DNA of 64,000 nucleotides from DATJOJ01 sp035507035 (GCA_035507035.1 DATJOJ010000019.1:36573-100572), one strand, 5' to 3'; shown: positions 52,347 to 62,285, counted from the first letter of the stretch. Notes: generated by a model not told the origin, from the letters alone. Numbers and translations: made by a program.

Positions 52347-52748
52347 TCATTGGCTGTTGGCCGTCGTTCTGGCTGCGGATTCGTGGAGCGAGTTGATTAG
52401 TCCGCTTAGAGCACGCCCAACTTTTTCAGCCAACTCAGAAAGACCCCGTCCATCCTCTTTTGATCGATATTGTAATTCCTCAGCAATCAGCATTTGCGTT
52501 TCCAATTCCAACAAGGACCCTCGCGCGTGAAACAGAAAGTGAGCAAACTCTTTGTTCGACTTATGCCCTTTGCCCTCGGCGATATTGCTAGGGACAGAAA
52601 CCGCTGCACGGCGAATCTGTTGGCCGAGGCCATAAAGCTCATGCTTCGGAAAACGATTTGTCGCTTTGTAAACCTCTAGTGTCAACTTCATTGCGTCCTG
52701 CCACACTCTTAAATCCTGAAATGATGATGGCATGCGAACCTCCATCAT
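52347..52748 (-). CDS. four-helix bundle protein (23S rRNA IVS-type)
   Basis: 133 residues, or 128 from the Met at 52733 (MPSSFQDLRVW, the family's usual N-terminus). Seen: FQDLRVWQDAMKL, IRRAAVSVPSNIAEGKGHKS and ELETQMLIAEEL, the hallmark of small four-helix proteins often encoded by intervening sequences in 23S rRNA. Here it is free-standing between prfA and the DUF1385 gene. Biochemical role not established. Coding is clear. Confidence 0.92.
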   Translation of the reverse strand: MMEVRMPSSFQDLRVWQDAMKLTLEVYKATNRFPKHELYGLGQQIRRAAVSVPSNIAEGKGHKSNKEFAHFLFHARGSLLELETQMLIAEELQYRSKEDGRGLSELAEKVGRALSGLINSLHESAARTTANSQ

Positions 52749-52912
52749 CGTTACTACCCCTTGCCGGTTGAGTTGTATGTGATAAGTAACCCATGCGCTG
52801 ACGAGGGTTTACCGACGGGGGCAGAAAGGGCGTGTGAAAAATAAGCCTGGGACCTAGTGCCAACGACCAACAACCAAGGACCAACGACGGTTCAGGAAAC
52901 ACCAACGACGGT

Positions 52913-53974
52913 TCACGCTATCACCAACTCGCCGCCGCGCTGCTTTTCCAGTGACATGGCCTCATCCAGTGCCACAATCGCGCACTGGGCCTGCTCATCG
53001 GAGGGTGGCTGCGTGGTGATCCGCTGCAGCCACAGCCCAGGTGTCGTCATCAGTGCGAACAGCGATCCACGATGTTTCGCGGCAAAGCGAATCACTTCGT
53101 ACGAAACTCCGGCGATCACCGGCAGCAACGCAATCCGCAGCGCAAACCGCGCCCAGAAGGTTGTCACCGGAAATAACATATAGACCCCGATCGAGATGAT
53201 CATCACCGTCATCAGGAAACTGGTCCCGCAGCGCGGATGATAGGTCGAATACTTCTGCACCGCCGCGGTTTCAAGCGGATCGCCGTTCTCAAAGGCGAAC
53301 ACCGTTTTATGTTCTGCCCCGTGGTATTCGTAAACTCGCCGAATATCGGCCCACAGCGAGGTCGCCCAGATGAAAGCCAGGAACAGCGCCAGCCGGATCA
53401 CCCCATCGACCAGGTTGAACATAATCTGACCGCCCAGCGCGGGATCCACCTTCTTCAACTCCGTCGCTGCCAGCAACGGAATGTACTTATACATAAAGAT
53501 GAAGAAGCCCAGCGAGATCACGATATTGACCGTCGCAATCCATCCGCTGATCTCAAATTTCTTCTTCGGCTCGGCTTCCTCAGTCTGCGGTTGCAATTCG
53601 TCCAGCACTACGTTCGCCGAAAACTTCAGCGCCCGGAATCCCAACGTCATCGCATGGCCCAGCGTCATCACTCCGCGCACTACTGGCCAGCCCATCCACT
53701 TATGTTTCTCGGAGAGTTTTTCCAGCGGTTCGCAATGTGTCACCACCTCGCCCGTCTGCTTGCGGACGGCAATCGCCCACGCATGCGGGCTGCGCATCAT
53801 CACGCCTTCGAGCACAGCCTGCCCGCCGACCAGAGTCTCTTCGCCGCCTTCGAGCGCGGGCAAAAGTTGCACCGCCGCCAGAAACCGCCACATTGTTCGG
53901 AAAAACCGCATGGAGATTGGATGATCCTTGGGTCCTGCGAGAACCATGAGTAGAGTACCACAGCCGCGCTTCAT
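52913..53974 (-). CDS. DUF1385 membrane protein
   Basis: 353 residues from 53974, or about 332 if the Met at 53911 is used. Seen: VGGQAVLEGVMMRSPHAWAIAVR (the DUF1385 signature near the N-terminus), two or three hydrophobic helices (IATVNIVISLGFFIFMY; LALFLAFIWATSLW), YEYHGAEHKTVFAFE and YSTYHPRCGTSFLM with conserved His residues, possibly a metal site. DUF1385 is often adjacent to prfA/prmC in bacteria, as here (interrupted by the four-helix gene). Function unknown. Confidence 0.9.
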   Translation of the reverse strand: MKRGCGTLLMVLAGPKDHPISMRFFRTMWRFLAAVQLLPALEGGEETLVGGQAVLEGVMMRSPHAWAIAVRKQTGEVVTHCEPLEKLSEKHKWMGWPVVRGVMTLGHAMTLGFRALKFSANVVLDELQPQTEEAEPKKKFEISGWIATVNIVISLGFFIFMYKYIPLLAATELKKVDPALGGQIMFNLVDGVIRLALFLAFIWATSLWADIRRVYEYHGAEHKTVFAFENGDPLETAAVQKYSTYHPRCGTSFLMTVMIISIGVYMLFPVTTFWARFALRIALLPVIAGVSYEVIRFAAKHRGSLFALMTTPGLWLQRITTQPPSDEQAQCAIVALDEAMSLEKQRGGELVIA

Positions 53975-54054
53975 TTAGGATGACCTTGCGGCGCAGATAA
54001 CTGCCTTGTTGCCAGGTACTTCCCCTGCCCGGGAGCAAACGCGCAAACTTTATC

Positions 54055-55764
54055 ATGCGGAAACTTGCCCAAGCCTGCGAACAAATCGCCGCCACAACCA
54101 AAAAACTGGAGAAAATCGCCGTCGTCGCGAGCTATTTCCTCTCGGTTTCGCCCGAAGAGGCGAGTGTCGCCGCCGTCTTCCTTTCCGGCCGACCTTTTCC
54201 TGTCTGGGAGGAAACCACCCTGCAAGTCGGCGGCAGGCTGCTCTGGCGTGTCGTCCAGGAGATTTCCGGCAAAAGCGTGCAGGAACTCACCGCAGCATAT
54301 CGTCGTTTGGGAGATCTAGGAGCGGTCGCGGGGGACATCCTGGATGCTAGTGCAGACAAGGTTTCTGAATTAAAAACTCCGGAAATCCAGGATTTCTTCC
54401 GCCGTATCGCTTCCGCTCGTGGCCCCGCAGCCAAGTCTGTTCTCGTTCGCGAACTTCTCTCTCAACTCACGCCAATCGAAACCAAATACACCATCAAAAT
54501 TATGACCGGCGATCTGCGCATCGGCCTCAAAGAAAGCCTGGTTGAGGAAGCCATCGCCAGAGCCTACGGCGCAACTCTCGCCCAGGTTCAGCGGTCCAAC
54601 ATGTTGCTCGGCGATATCGGCGAAACCCTCAAACTCGCTGCCAGCAGTCGCTTGGCCGAAGCTCACATGCGGCTCTTCCATCCTCTCGGCTTTATGTTGG
54701 CAAGTCCCGCTGTTTCAGCCGAAGAAGCCCTGAGCTATTTTGAAAATGCCCTCGTCGAAGATAAATATGACGGCATTCGCGCCCAGGCCCACTGTTCCGC
54801 CGATGTCATCAAAATTTTCTCCCGCACCCGCGACAACATCACCGAATCTTTCCCCGAGCTTCCGCACGCGCTCGCCGGACTTCCTCGCGACGCCATCCTC
54901 GACGGCGAGATCGTCGCCTGGAGCTACCTCACCGCCGCGTCCGGCGAGCCCGGTCGCGCCCTGCCTTTCAGCGCTCTCCAGCAACGCCTCGGCCGCAAGA
55001 AAGTTAGCGAGGAGCTCATGCGCCAGGTCCCCATCGCCTATCTCGTTTTCGACGTGCTCTATGACGGCGGTGAATTGCTCATCGATCGCCCCTTGCTCGA
55101 ACGAAGCAAAGTCGTCGATGAACTGTTAAGCAATCGTGTGCCAGGAACGAAGCCGACTAACCCTCGCGATCAAGGAAAGCTCGCTTTCGATTCGGAAGAA
55201 AATGTGCCCACCGCCCAAGTCATTCGCGCTCCTGTCTTCCGCGTCTCCACATCGGAAGAACTTGATCAACTTTTCGACGCCTCGCAAGCCCGCGGCAACG
55301 AAGGCTTGATGATCAAGGATCCCGAATCTGCTTACTCGCCGGGCAAGCGCGGCAAATCCTGGCTCAAGCTCAAACGCGAACTCGCAACCCTCGATGTCGT
55401 CGTCACCGCCGTCGAATACGGCCACGGCAAGCGCATCGGCGTGCTGAGCGATTACACCTTCGCTGTCTGGGACGGAGACCGCTTAGTCAACATCGGCAAA
55501 GCCTACTCCGGCCTCGCCGACGCCGAAATCACAGAGATGACTAAATGGTTCCTCGATCACGTAGTAGAAGATCAAGGCTTTCGCCTGATCGTCGAACCAA
55601 GAATTGTGCTGGAAGTGGCTTTCAACAACATGATGCGCTCTGATCGTCACAACAGCGGATTCTCATTGCGCTTTCCAAGGATTGTCCGGTTAAGGCAAGA
55701 CAAGTCGCCTAAAGACGCAGACACGATTGAAACGGCAAAGGAAATTTACGACAAGCAGAAATGA
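54055..55764 (+). CDS. ATP-dependent DNA ligase (archaeal/LigB-like three-domain type)
   Basis: 569 residues. N-terminal DNA-binding domain (about 1-200), adenylation domain with the nucleophile Lys237 in EDKYDGIRAQAH, DGEIVAW and EGLMIKDP motifs, SWLKLKRE (motif V), and a C-terminal OB-fold domain. This is the full-length LigI/archaeal layout, beyond the minimal bacterial ligases; the main replication enzyme is presumably the NAD-dependent ligase elsewhere. A DNA repair role is inferred. No good Shine-Dalgarno; divergent from the DUF1385 gene. Confidence 0.93.
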   Translation: MRKLAQACEQIAATTKKLEKIAVVASYFLSVSPEEASVAAVFLSGRPFPVWEETTLQVGGRLLWRVVQEISGKSVQELTAAYRRLGDLGAVAGDILDASADKVSELKTPEIQDFFRRIASARGPAAKSVLVRELLSQLTPIETKYTIKIMTGDLRIGLKESLVEEAIARAYGATLAQVQRSNMLLGDIGETLKLAASSRLAEAHMRLFHPLGFMLASPAVSAEEALSYFENALVEDKYDGIRAQAHCSADVIKIFSRTRDNITESFPELPHALAGLPRDAILDGEIVAWSYLTAASGEPGRALPFSALQQRLGRKKVSEELMRQVPIAYLVFDVLYDGGELLIDRPLLERSKVVDELLSNRVPGTKPTNPRDQGKLAFDSEENVPTAQVIRAPVFRVSTSEELDQLFDASQARGNEGLMIKDPESAYSPGKRGKSWLKLKRELATLDVVVTAVEYGHGKRIGVLSDYTFAVWDGDRLVNIGKAYSGLADAEITEMTKWFLDHVVEDQGFRLIVEPRIVLEVAFNNMMRSDRHNSGFSLRFPRIVRLRQDKSPKDADTIETAKEIYDKQK

Positions 55765-55782
55765 GTACTCTGCACCTAGCAA

Positions 55783-56718
55783 TCAGTGGCTGTGCCCATG
55801 GTGATGCTCTTCCTCATTCACCGGAATCACGCATCCATGCGCCACTTCGCACTCTACGTGCTCAAACTGGATGGTGGTGTGGTCGATCCGGAATTGATGA
55901 TGCAGCCGATCCTTCACATCGCGCAGAATTCGCTCACTCACCGACGGAGGAATATCCGCAATCGCAATGTGGCACGACAGCGCTGCCGTCTCTGATCCGA
56001 TACTCCACACGTGCAAATCGTGCACGTCATTCACGCCCTCAACCGCGCAAATGCAGCGTTGCACCCGCTCTAACTCAATTCCTCGTGGCGTGCCTTCGAG
56101 AAGGATATTGAGCGTCTCGCGCACAATCCCAAATCCTGACCACAAAATCAGCGCCCCAATCCCGAACGAAAGCGCCGAATCAATCCAATATTGCCCGGTC
56201 GCCAGAATCGCCCAACCGCCCACGATGACAGCCGCCGTCGAAATCGTATCTCCGATCTCGTGCAGCAGCGCGCTGCGGATGTTCACATCTCGCCTGGCTC
56301 GAAGCAGAAGCAGGGCGATCACTCCGTTCATGACCACCCCGGCGGCAGCTACCCAGATCATCGTCCCCGCATGCACATGCTCGGGACTTCGCAACCGCCG
56401 AAACGCTTCGTAGAAAATAAAAAAAGAAACCGCCAGTAGCGATCCCGCATTCACCAGCGCAGCCAGCACGCCCGCTCGATGCCATCCGTAAGTTTTGGTC
56501 GCACTCGGGGGCCGACCTTCCAGATAAACCGCCACCAGTGAAAGCAGCAGCGCCAGCAGATCCGTCAGATTGTGCCCAGCTTCGGAGAGCAACGCCAGGG
56601 AATGCGCCCGAATCCCGGCGACCACCAGCAAAATAATGTAAGCGGAAGTGACAAGCAGCGAGATCCTCAAAACTTTTGAGGTGCTCTCGTCCCCAGCATG
56701 GCTGGCATGGAAGTGCAT
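55783..56718 (-). CDS. cation diffusion facilitator (Zn/Co/Cd efflux)
   Basis: 311 residues. Six helices, then a cytoplasmic domain. Seen: transport-site residues in LLSEAGHNLTDLLALLL (His49, Asp53) and LLHEIGDTISTAAVIVGG (His/Asp), a cytosolic domain with VHDLHVWSIG and LSCHIAI, and a His-rich C-terminus (EEEHHHGHSH). A short His motif (HFHASH) also occurs at the N-terminus. CzcD-like proton/metal antiporter in the inner membrane. Convergent with the ligase gene. Confidence 0.94.
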   Translation of the reverse strand: MHFHASHAGDESTSKVLRISLLVTSAYIILLVVAGIRAHSLALLSEAGHNLTDLLALLLSLVAVYLEGRPPSATKTYGWHRAGVLAALVNAGSLLAVSFFIFYEAFRRLRSPEHVHAGTMIWVAAAGVVMNGVIALLLLRARRDVNIRSALLHEIGDTISTAAVIVGGWAILATGQYWIDSALSFGIGALILWSGFGIVRETLNILLEGTPRGIELERVQRCICAVEGVNDVHDLHVWSIGSETAALSCHIAIADIPPSVSERILRDVKDRLHHQFRIDHTTIQFEHVECEVAHGCVIPVNEEEHHHGHSH

Positions 56719-56854
56719 CTTCTATTCAGTTTACGGGCGCGCGCCAGCCGGTTCAAGGCACCCAAGTAGAGGCAAGACGGCGCCCTCGCCCTTAACAGAT
56801 CACATCCCGGTTACCTGCCTTTACACTACAATTTCTTCGTTCTCGGAAATCGCT

Positions 56855-58009
56855 ATGCAAACGGCAGAAGTCGTCATCATCGGCGGGGGGATCGTCGGTT
56901 CCAGCATCGCCTATCATCTTACCGCTGCGGGATGTAAAAACGTTTTAGTGGTCGAGCGAGAAACCGCGCAGGGCAAAGGTTCCACCGGCAAGAGCATGGG
57001 CGGTGTGCGCGCGCAGTTCTCCACTCCCGTCAACATTCAGATGTCGCTTTATTCCATTCCTTTTTATTCTCACTTCGACGAGCGCCTGGGTTATCCCGCT
57101 GACTATCGTCCGCAAGGCTACATGTTCTGCGCCACGAACGAAAAGCAGCTCGCCTACCTGCAGACCAACTACCAGAAGCAAGTAGAAATGGGCCTGAAAA
57201 ATGTCCGCCTGATTTCTGCCGACGAAATCCGCAGCCTCTATCCGCAGCTTCGCGCCGACGACATTATTGGTGGCAGCTTTTGCTCCACCGACGGCTTCGT
57301 CGATCCCTACAGCGCCATGACCGGCTTCATGAGCTGGGCCTCCGATCACGGCGCCACATTATGGAAGCACGCCGATGTCACCGCCATTCGCCGCAACCAC
57401 GCCACCTTTGAAATCGAAACCACTCGCGGCCCCGTTTCTACTCCCAAAGTCGTCAACGCCGCCGGCGCCTGGTCTGCTGCGATCGCTAAGATGGCCGGCA
57501 TCGGTCTGCCCGTCGAACCCCTTCGCCGCATGTTGGTTCCCACCGAACCCTTCGATCAATTTCCCCACACCGCGCCCATGATCATCGACATGTCCACCGG
57601 CTTCCACTTTCGTCCCGAGAGCCGCGGCTTTCTTCTCGCCTGGAACGATCCCGAAGAAACTCCCGGCTTCAAAACCGACTTCGAACCTTCTTTTATCGAA
57701 AAAATTCTCACCCGCGCCGCCGACCGCGTTCCCATCTTCGAAAATCTCGCCGTCAATCCCAAGCGCGCCTGGGCCGGCCTGTATGAAATGACGCCCGATC
57801 ATCATCCCATCCTCGGCGAAGCCCCCGGCGTTCCCGGTTTTTTCCTCGCCAACGGTTTCAGCGGACACGGCGTCATGCACGCCCCCGCCACCGGCAAAAT
57901 TCTCTCCGACCTTATTCTCACCGGCAAAACCGATCTGATCGACGCCTCACTACTCAATCTCTCTCGTTTCGCCGAAGGCCGCATGATCCACGAAACTGCA
58001 GTGCTGTGA
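56855..58009 (+). CDS. FAD-dependent oxidoreductase (DAO family)
   Basis: 384 residues from the ATG at 56855; an upstream start at 56648 adds 69 residues that do not fit the family. N-terminal FAD-binding VVIIGGGIVGSSIAYHL, STGKSMGGVRAQFS, a mixed alpha/beta substrate domain, and the C-terminal GLYEMTPDHHPILGE with a following GFSGHGVMHAP, as in glycine/sarcosine oxidase-type enzymes. It probably oxidises an amino acid or N-methylated amine. Substrate unknown. Confidence 0.92.
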   Translation: MQTAEVVIIGGGIVGSSIAYHLTAAGCKNVLVVERETAQGKGSTGKSMGGVRAQFSTPVNIQMSLYSIPFYSHFDERLGYPADYRPQGYMFCATNEKQLAYLQTNYQKQVEMGLKNVRLISADEIRSLYPQLRADDIIGGSFCSTDGFVDPYSAMTGFMSWASDHGATLWKHADVTAIRRNHATFEIETTRGPVSTPKVVNAAGAWSAAIAKMAGIGLPVEPLRRMLVPTEPFDQFPHTAPMIIDMSTGFHFRPESRGFLLAWNDPEETPGFKTDFEPSFIEKILTRAADRVPIFENLAVNPKRAWAGLYEMTPDHHPILGEAPGVPGFFLANGFSGHGVMHAPATGKILSDLILTGKTDLIDASLLNLSRFAEGRMIHETAVL

Positions 58010-58040
58010 TTCTCTGTGCCCTCTGTGTCCCTGTGTTTTT

Positions 58041-58126
58041 GATTGTCCAAACCCTCTGTGTTCCCTGTGTCCCCTGTGTTTCAGATTGTCCAAACCCCTG
58101 TGCCCTCTGTGCCCTCTGTGTTTAAG
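58041..58126 (+). repeat. two 43-bp tandem units of a CTCTGTG-rich repeat
   Basis: Units at 58041-58083 and 58084-58126 both begin GATTGTCCAAACCC and continue with CCTCTGTGTCCC-like blocks; similar blocks also precede them at 58010-58040. Reverse-complement translation gives the artefact HRGHRGH. They lie between the FAD oxidoreductase and prmC, immediately before the prmC start. Such short tandem elements occur in Acidobacteria. Confidence 0.85.
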
Positions 58127-58142
58127 GTTTGCAGAATTTACA

Positions 58143-59003
58143 ATGCTCTTACCCGTGACCCTCAAAGACGCCCTCAACTCAGCCCTCGACCGCCTGACCG
58201 CCGCGCACGTCGGCTCGCCGCGGATGAATGCCGAGTTGCTCTTGATGTTCACTCTCAACTGCGACCGCGCCCATCTTTACGCTCATCCCGAACGCGAACT
58301 CACTCGCGAAGAACAAGCCCGCTACGACGACGCCATCCGTCAACGCGCCCGCGGCACTCCCGCGCAATACATCACCGGACATCAGGAATTCTGGGGCCTC
58401 GACCTCATCGTCTCCCCCGCCGTCCTCATTCCCCGCCCCGAAACCGAGCACGTCATCGAAACCGTATTAAGGTTAATCGCCGAAGAAGCATTCTCGCCTT
58501 CTCTAAAGATCGTCGACGTCGGCACTGGCTCCGGTGCCATCGCCCTTGCCCTCGCCAAAGAACTTCCCCGCGCAGAGATTCACGCCACCGACATTTCTCC
58601 CGCCGCCCTTGAGATCGCTCGCGCCAACGCCGCTCGCCACGACCTCGCTGCCCGCATCCATTTTCATGAAGCCGATCTGTTCGTCAACCTGCCCAGCGGT
58701 CATTTCGATTTCGTCGTCTCCAATCCGCCTTACGTTGGCGAATCCGAAGCCGATCAAGTTCAACTCGAAGTCCGAAAGTTTGAGCCGCGCCATGCTGTCT
58801 TCGCCGGCCCCACTGGCCTCGAAGTCATCGAACGCCTCATTCCGCAAGCGCAAACCGCGCTCAAATCCGGCGGATGGCTCGCCTTCGAGATGAGCGCAAC
58901 CGTCGCCAATGGAGCCAAACGGCTCCTTTATTCCTGGGATCACATCCAGATCATCGACGACTTGCAGGGCATTCCGCGTGTCGCCGCAGCCCAAAAGCCT
59001 TAG
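58143..59003 (+). CDS. prmC: release factor glutamine methyltransferase
   Basis: 286 residues from the ATG at 58143; the 19-residue upstream extension lies in the repeat and is rejected. It methylates the GGQ glutamine of RF1/RF2. Seen: helical N-terminal domain with RGTPAQYITGHQEFWGL, SAM motif IVDVGTGSGAIALALA, ATDISPAALEIARANA, and NPPY at 194-197 (SNPPYVGE) for glutamine methylation. The length is standard. Confidence 0.95.
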   Translation: MLLPVTLKDALNSALDRLTAAHVGSPRMNAELLLMFTLNCDRAHLYAHPERELTREEQARYDDAIRQRARGTPAQYITGHQEFWGLDLIVSPAVLIPRPETEHVIETVLRLIAEEAFSPSLKIVDVGTGSGAIALALAKELPRAEIHATDISPAALEIARANAARHDLAARIHFHEADLFVNLPSGHFDFVVSNPPYVGESEADQVQLEVRKFEPRHAVFAGPTGLEVIERLIPQAQTALKSGGWLAFEMSATVANGAKRLLYSWDHIQIIDDLQGIPRVAAAQKP

Positions 59004-59099
59004 CCGGCGCTCAAAGCCAACTCTACTAGTTCTGGTAGTAAGTTTCCTCTGTCGGTAACCTCGTGCAGTCCGCTCGCAGCGTGTTCGCAACGCCGCTCA

Positions 59100-62000
59100 A
59101 TGACCATGGCCCAAATAAAATTCCTAGCTTCTCGAATCGCCGTCTTCGTCTGTTACATAGCGTTCTTCTCCACATTTTCCAACGCCCAGAATCCAAGCGG
59201 CGCGCTACGTGGCGAAGTCCAGGATTCCAGCGGCGCCCGCATCGCTGGCGCCCACATCACCGTTCAGTCCGCTGGCTCATCGATCATTCGCAATGCTGCG
59301 GCCGATGATCATGGCGCATTTCGCATTGAGGGATTGTTGCCGGGTCGCTATCACGTCGTAGTAAGCGCAAAAGGCTTTGCCGACGCCGCTTCCGACGTCG
59401 ATGTTGCCGTCACCGTCGTGCGCGACGTTACGGTCACCCTCAAACCTGCGGTCGGCCGCGAAACCGTCCAGGTCCAAGGCACAACTTCCTCGATCACTAC
59501 TGAAATCACCGACACATCAAGCGCCGTGCGTGGTGGCGTCGTCGGCACGACAGATCTGCAAAATCTGCCGCTCCCGGCGCGCAGCTTCGCCAACATCGCT
59601 TACCTCGTGCCTGGAACCGAGCCCGTCGAACCTTCCGATCCCACCAAAGCCCGCATCACCGCTGTCTCCACCGGCGGAAGCTCCGGCCTCAACAATGAAC
59701 TCTCGGTCGATGGCGCTGACAACTCCGACGACTGGATCGGCGGCTTCCTGCAGAACTTCTCTCCCGATGGCATTCAGGAATTTGCTGTTCGCACCTCAAA
59801 TGAAGAGGCCGACACCGGCTGGACCACCGCCGGCTCGGTCGTGATCACCACCAAGCATGGCACCAACGATTGGCATGGTAGCGGCGCGTTTTTCGAGCGA
59901 GCCGCCGCGCTCAACGCCCGTTTCCCCATCGAGAATCCCGCCGAAACTTGCACCGATGGCGTCTGCGTCCACAATCCAAAACAGCCGTTTTCTCGCCAGA
60001 ATTATGTCGGAACCATCGGCGGTCCCATCGCCAAAAACAAAGTCTGGTTTTTTACTTCATTCGAAGCCGTTCACGAAGATGCCAGCATCGCCTATAGCCC
60101 TGCCAGCCTCACGCAATTTGATGCGTTGTCGCAGTTGGCATCGATGGGGTTGATTAGCGGTGTTCCGTCCATCTCCGTTCCGCCCAACGTCCCCATCCCG
60201 TTCCGCGACTACGTCAGTTCGGTCCGCTTCGATTGGGCGCAGTCGGAAAAATCAAACTGGTTCCTTCGCACATCTTCTGATACCTACATCACCCACAATA
60301 ACCTCGTACAGCAGGGCACTTTGCCATCCACCGGGCTGCTCACCCACAACAATTATTGGAACACCGCAATCAGCAATACTTACAGCTTCAGCCCAACCTG
60401 GCTTGGAACGCTGGTTCTCGACGCCAGCCTGCTGCACCTCACCCAAACCCGTAACTCCGATCTCGGCTTCGCATTGGCATTCCCCTTCAGCGCCACCGCG
60501 CTCACCGTCTCTGGTTTTGAAACTTACGGTGACAATCAATTCGCCACGCCCATCACGCTCTTTCCCGATCTGCGCAACCAGGACAAATATCAGGTCCGTT
60601 ACGACCTCAGCCACATCGCGGGCAGCCATACGTTGAAGTTCGGAATCGACTTCATTCATGAGCCTGTGCTGAGCGGCGCATTTCCGTCCAATGCGGAAAC
60701 TTTTGTCCAATACGCGAACAATCCGACTTTTTACTTGGCAAATCCTGGCACGATCCCAGCCTTTACCCCGGGATGCGGTGGCTTTAGCGCCAGCGACGGC
60801 TCGACCTGCACCTTCACTCCCGCCAGCGACGGCAGCTTTTCCCAGAATGTTCAGCGGCTCGCCTTCTACGGCGAAGATTCCTGGCGTGTCTCGCGCAACC
60901 TGACTTTCAACTATGGTCTGCGTTATCAGTCCACTTGGGGGCTCTTCACCGGTTCTGGCCGAAGCCAGGCCGATAACGCCGCCTTCATCACATTGCAGGC
61001 TTTGCACATTCCTATTGCTCCTGGCCTGCCGCAGAATTATCGCAAGCAGATTGCGCCCCGCCTTGGCCTCGCCTATGCGCCCGGAAACAGCGAGAAAACC
61101 GTGCTCCGCGCCGGTTTCGGCATTTACTACGACGACCTCGCTCAAAACGGCTGGGCCACCGCTTTTCAGGCCGTCAACAACTCCACCTTCACCACCGGAC
61201 CTTGCGCCCTCACCGGCGGGCCGGGCACTTACGCGCTGGCCGGCTCAGGTTGCTTGACCGGTGGCGCCGCCGGCGGCGCGGTCGGTAATCTGATCGGATC
61301 GAACTACAAAACGCCCTATGCCATCCACACCACTGCCGGCATTCAGCACGCCTTCAATCAGAAATGGTTGGTAAGTGCCGACTATGTTCACGAGCAAGGC
61401 AATCACGGATATCGCGCCTTTCCCTACAACGGCGCGTTCCCGGTTACGGGCACTCTGAATCTGCTCACTCCTCTCATCCCCGCGACAGACACTACCGACC
61501 AGGCCAACGTCGTTCCCAACGTCAACGTCTTCGAGTCCGACAATCGCTCCAGCTACAACGGCCTCATGTTGCATCTTCAGGGCAACCCCAACAAGCGCGT
61601 CAGTTTGATCGCCAACTACACCTTTTCCAAGGCGCAGACCTGGGGATGCCTGCTCGGTGAATTGTTCGACTACGTCGATGGCGTCTGCCCGCAGCAACCG
61701 CCCAATCCACCGCTCCTCAACGCTTTTGGGCCCGGCGATTACGGTCCCTCCGGCGAAGACGTTCGTCACCGCTTCGTTCTCGCGGGCATTTTCCACCTTC
61801 CCGGCGGCTTTGAGTTGAGCTCGGTCAATCAGGTCGAGAGCGCCCGTCCCATCACCATCACCGACGCTGCGAACATCCAGCGCATTTATGTCAACGGCGT
61901 CTACACCAGTCTCGACGAATTCCGTGGCACGCCTTACATTCAATCGGACTTGCGCGTCACCCGCCCCATTCAGATCAACGAGCGCTGGCGCGTCGATCCC

Positions 62001-62285
62001 TTTATTGAGTTCTTCAATATCTTCAACCGCAACAATCCCGGGGCAAACTTCGCCGTCAACGTGGCTCAACTGCCGGTTCCCGCCTCGGAGATGGCGCCCA
62101 ACCCCGTCACCGGCATCACCAACATCACCAGCGTTTGCGCCAATTCTGCCTGCACCGCGACGGTGCCCGTCACCAGTCTCAAGCAGCTCGAAATTCCCGA
62201 AGGCGGATTGGGAGATTTCTTCGGCCCCGGCACCACCGTCGGAATTCCCTTTGCGGCGCAGATCGGCGCGAGGGTAACCTTCTGA
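59100..62285 (+). CDS. TonB-dependent receptor-like outer membrane protein (Oar/CarO type)
   Basis: 1061 residues. Signal peptide to about residue 30, then a carboxypeptidase-regulatory-like domain (about 32-115: GALRGEVQDSSGARIAGAHI), a plug region (about 125-240: VVGTTDLQNLPLPARSFANI, NNELSVDGADNSDDWIGG), and a large beta-barrel ending in a C-terminal aromatic residue (ARVTF), as required for outer-membrane insertion. This family is greatly expanded in Acidobacteria and is expected to import or bind oligomeric substrates. No SusD-like partner is adjacent. Confidence 0.94.
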   Translation: MTMAQIKFLASRIAVFVCYIAFFSTFSNAQNPSGALRGEVQDSSGARIAGAHITVQSAGSSIIRNAAADDHGAFRIEGLLPGRYHVVVSAKGFADAASDVDVAVTVVRDVTVTLKPAVGRETVQVQGTTSSITTEITDTSSAVRGGVVGTTDLQNLPLPARSFANIAYLVPGTEPVEPSDPTKARITAVSTGGSSGLNNELSVDGADNSDDWIGGFLQNFSPDGIQEFAVRTSNEEADTGWTTAGSVVITTKHGTNDWHGSGAFFERAAALNARFPIENPAETCTDGVCVHNPKQPFSRQNYVGTIGGPIAKNKVWFFTSFEAVHEDASIAYSPASLTQFDALSQLASMGLISGVPSISVPPNVPIPFRDYVSSVRFDWAQSEKSNWFLRTSSDTYITHNNLVQQGTLPSTGLLTHNNYWNTAISNTYSFSPTWLGTLVLDASLLHLTQTRNSDLGFALAFPFSATALTVSGFETYGDNQFATPITLFPDLRNQDKYQVRYDLSHIAGSHTLKFGIDFIHEPVLSGAFPSNAETFVQYANNPTFYLANPGTIPAFTPGCGGFSASDGSTCTFTPASDGSFSQNVQRLAFYGEDSWRVSRNLTFNYGLRYQSTWGLFTGSGRSQADNAAFITLQALHIPIAPGLPQNYRKQIAPRLGLAYAPGNSEKTVLRAGFGIYYDDLAQNGWATAFQAVNNSTFTTGPCALTGGPGTYALAGSGCLTGGAAGGAVGNLIGSNYKTPYAIHTTAGIQHAFNQKWLVSADYVHEQGNHGYRAFPYNGAFPVTGTLNLLTPLIPATDTTDQANVVPNVNVFESDNRSSYNGLMLHLQGNPNKRVSLIANYTFSKAQTWGCLLGELFDYVDGVCPQQPPNPPLLNAFGPGDYGPSGEDVRHRFVLAGIFHLPGGFELSSVNQVESARPITITDAANIQRIYVNGVYTSLDEFRGTPYIQSDLRVTRPIQINERWRVDPFIEFFNIFNRNNPGANFAVNVAQLPVPASEMAPNPVTGITNITSVCANSACTATVPVTSLKQLEIPEGGLGDFFGPGTTVGIPFAAQIGARVTF

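Noticed and set aside
57950..58258. frame with HRGHRGH repeats
   Set aside because: Artefact of the CTCTGTG tandem repeat read on the opposite strand.
60252..61145. 297-codon minus-strand frame
   Set aside because: Antisense to the receptor gene with no start signal or motif.
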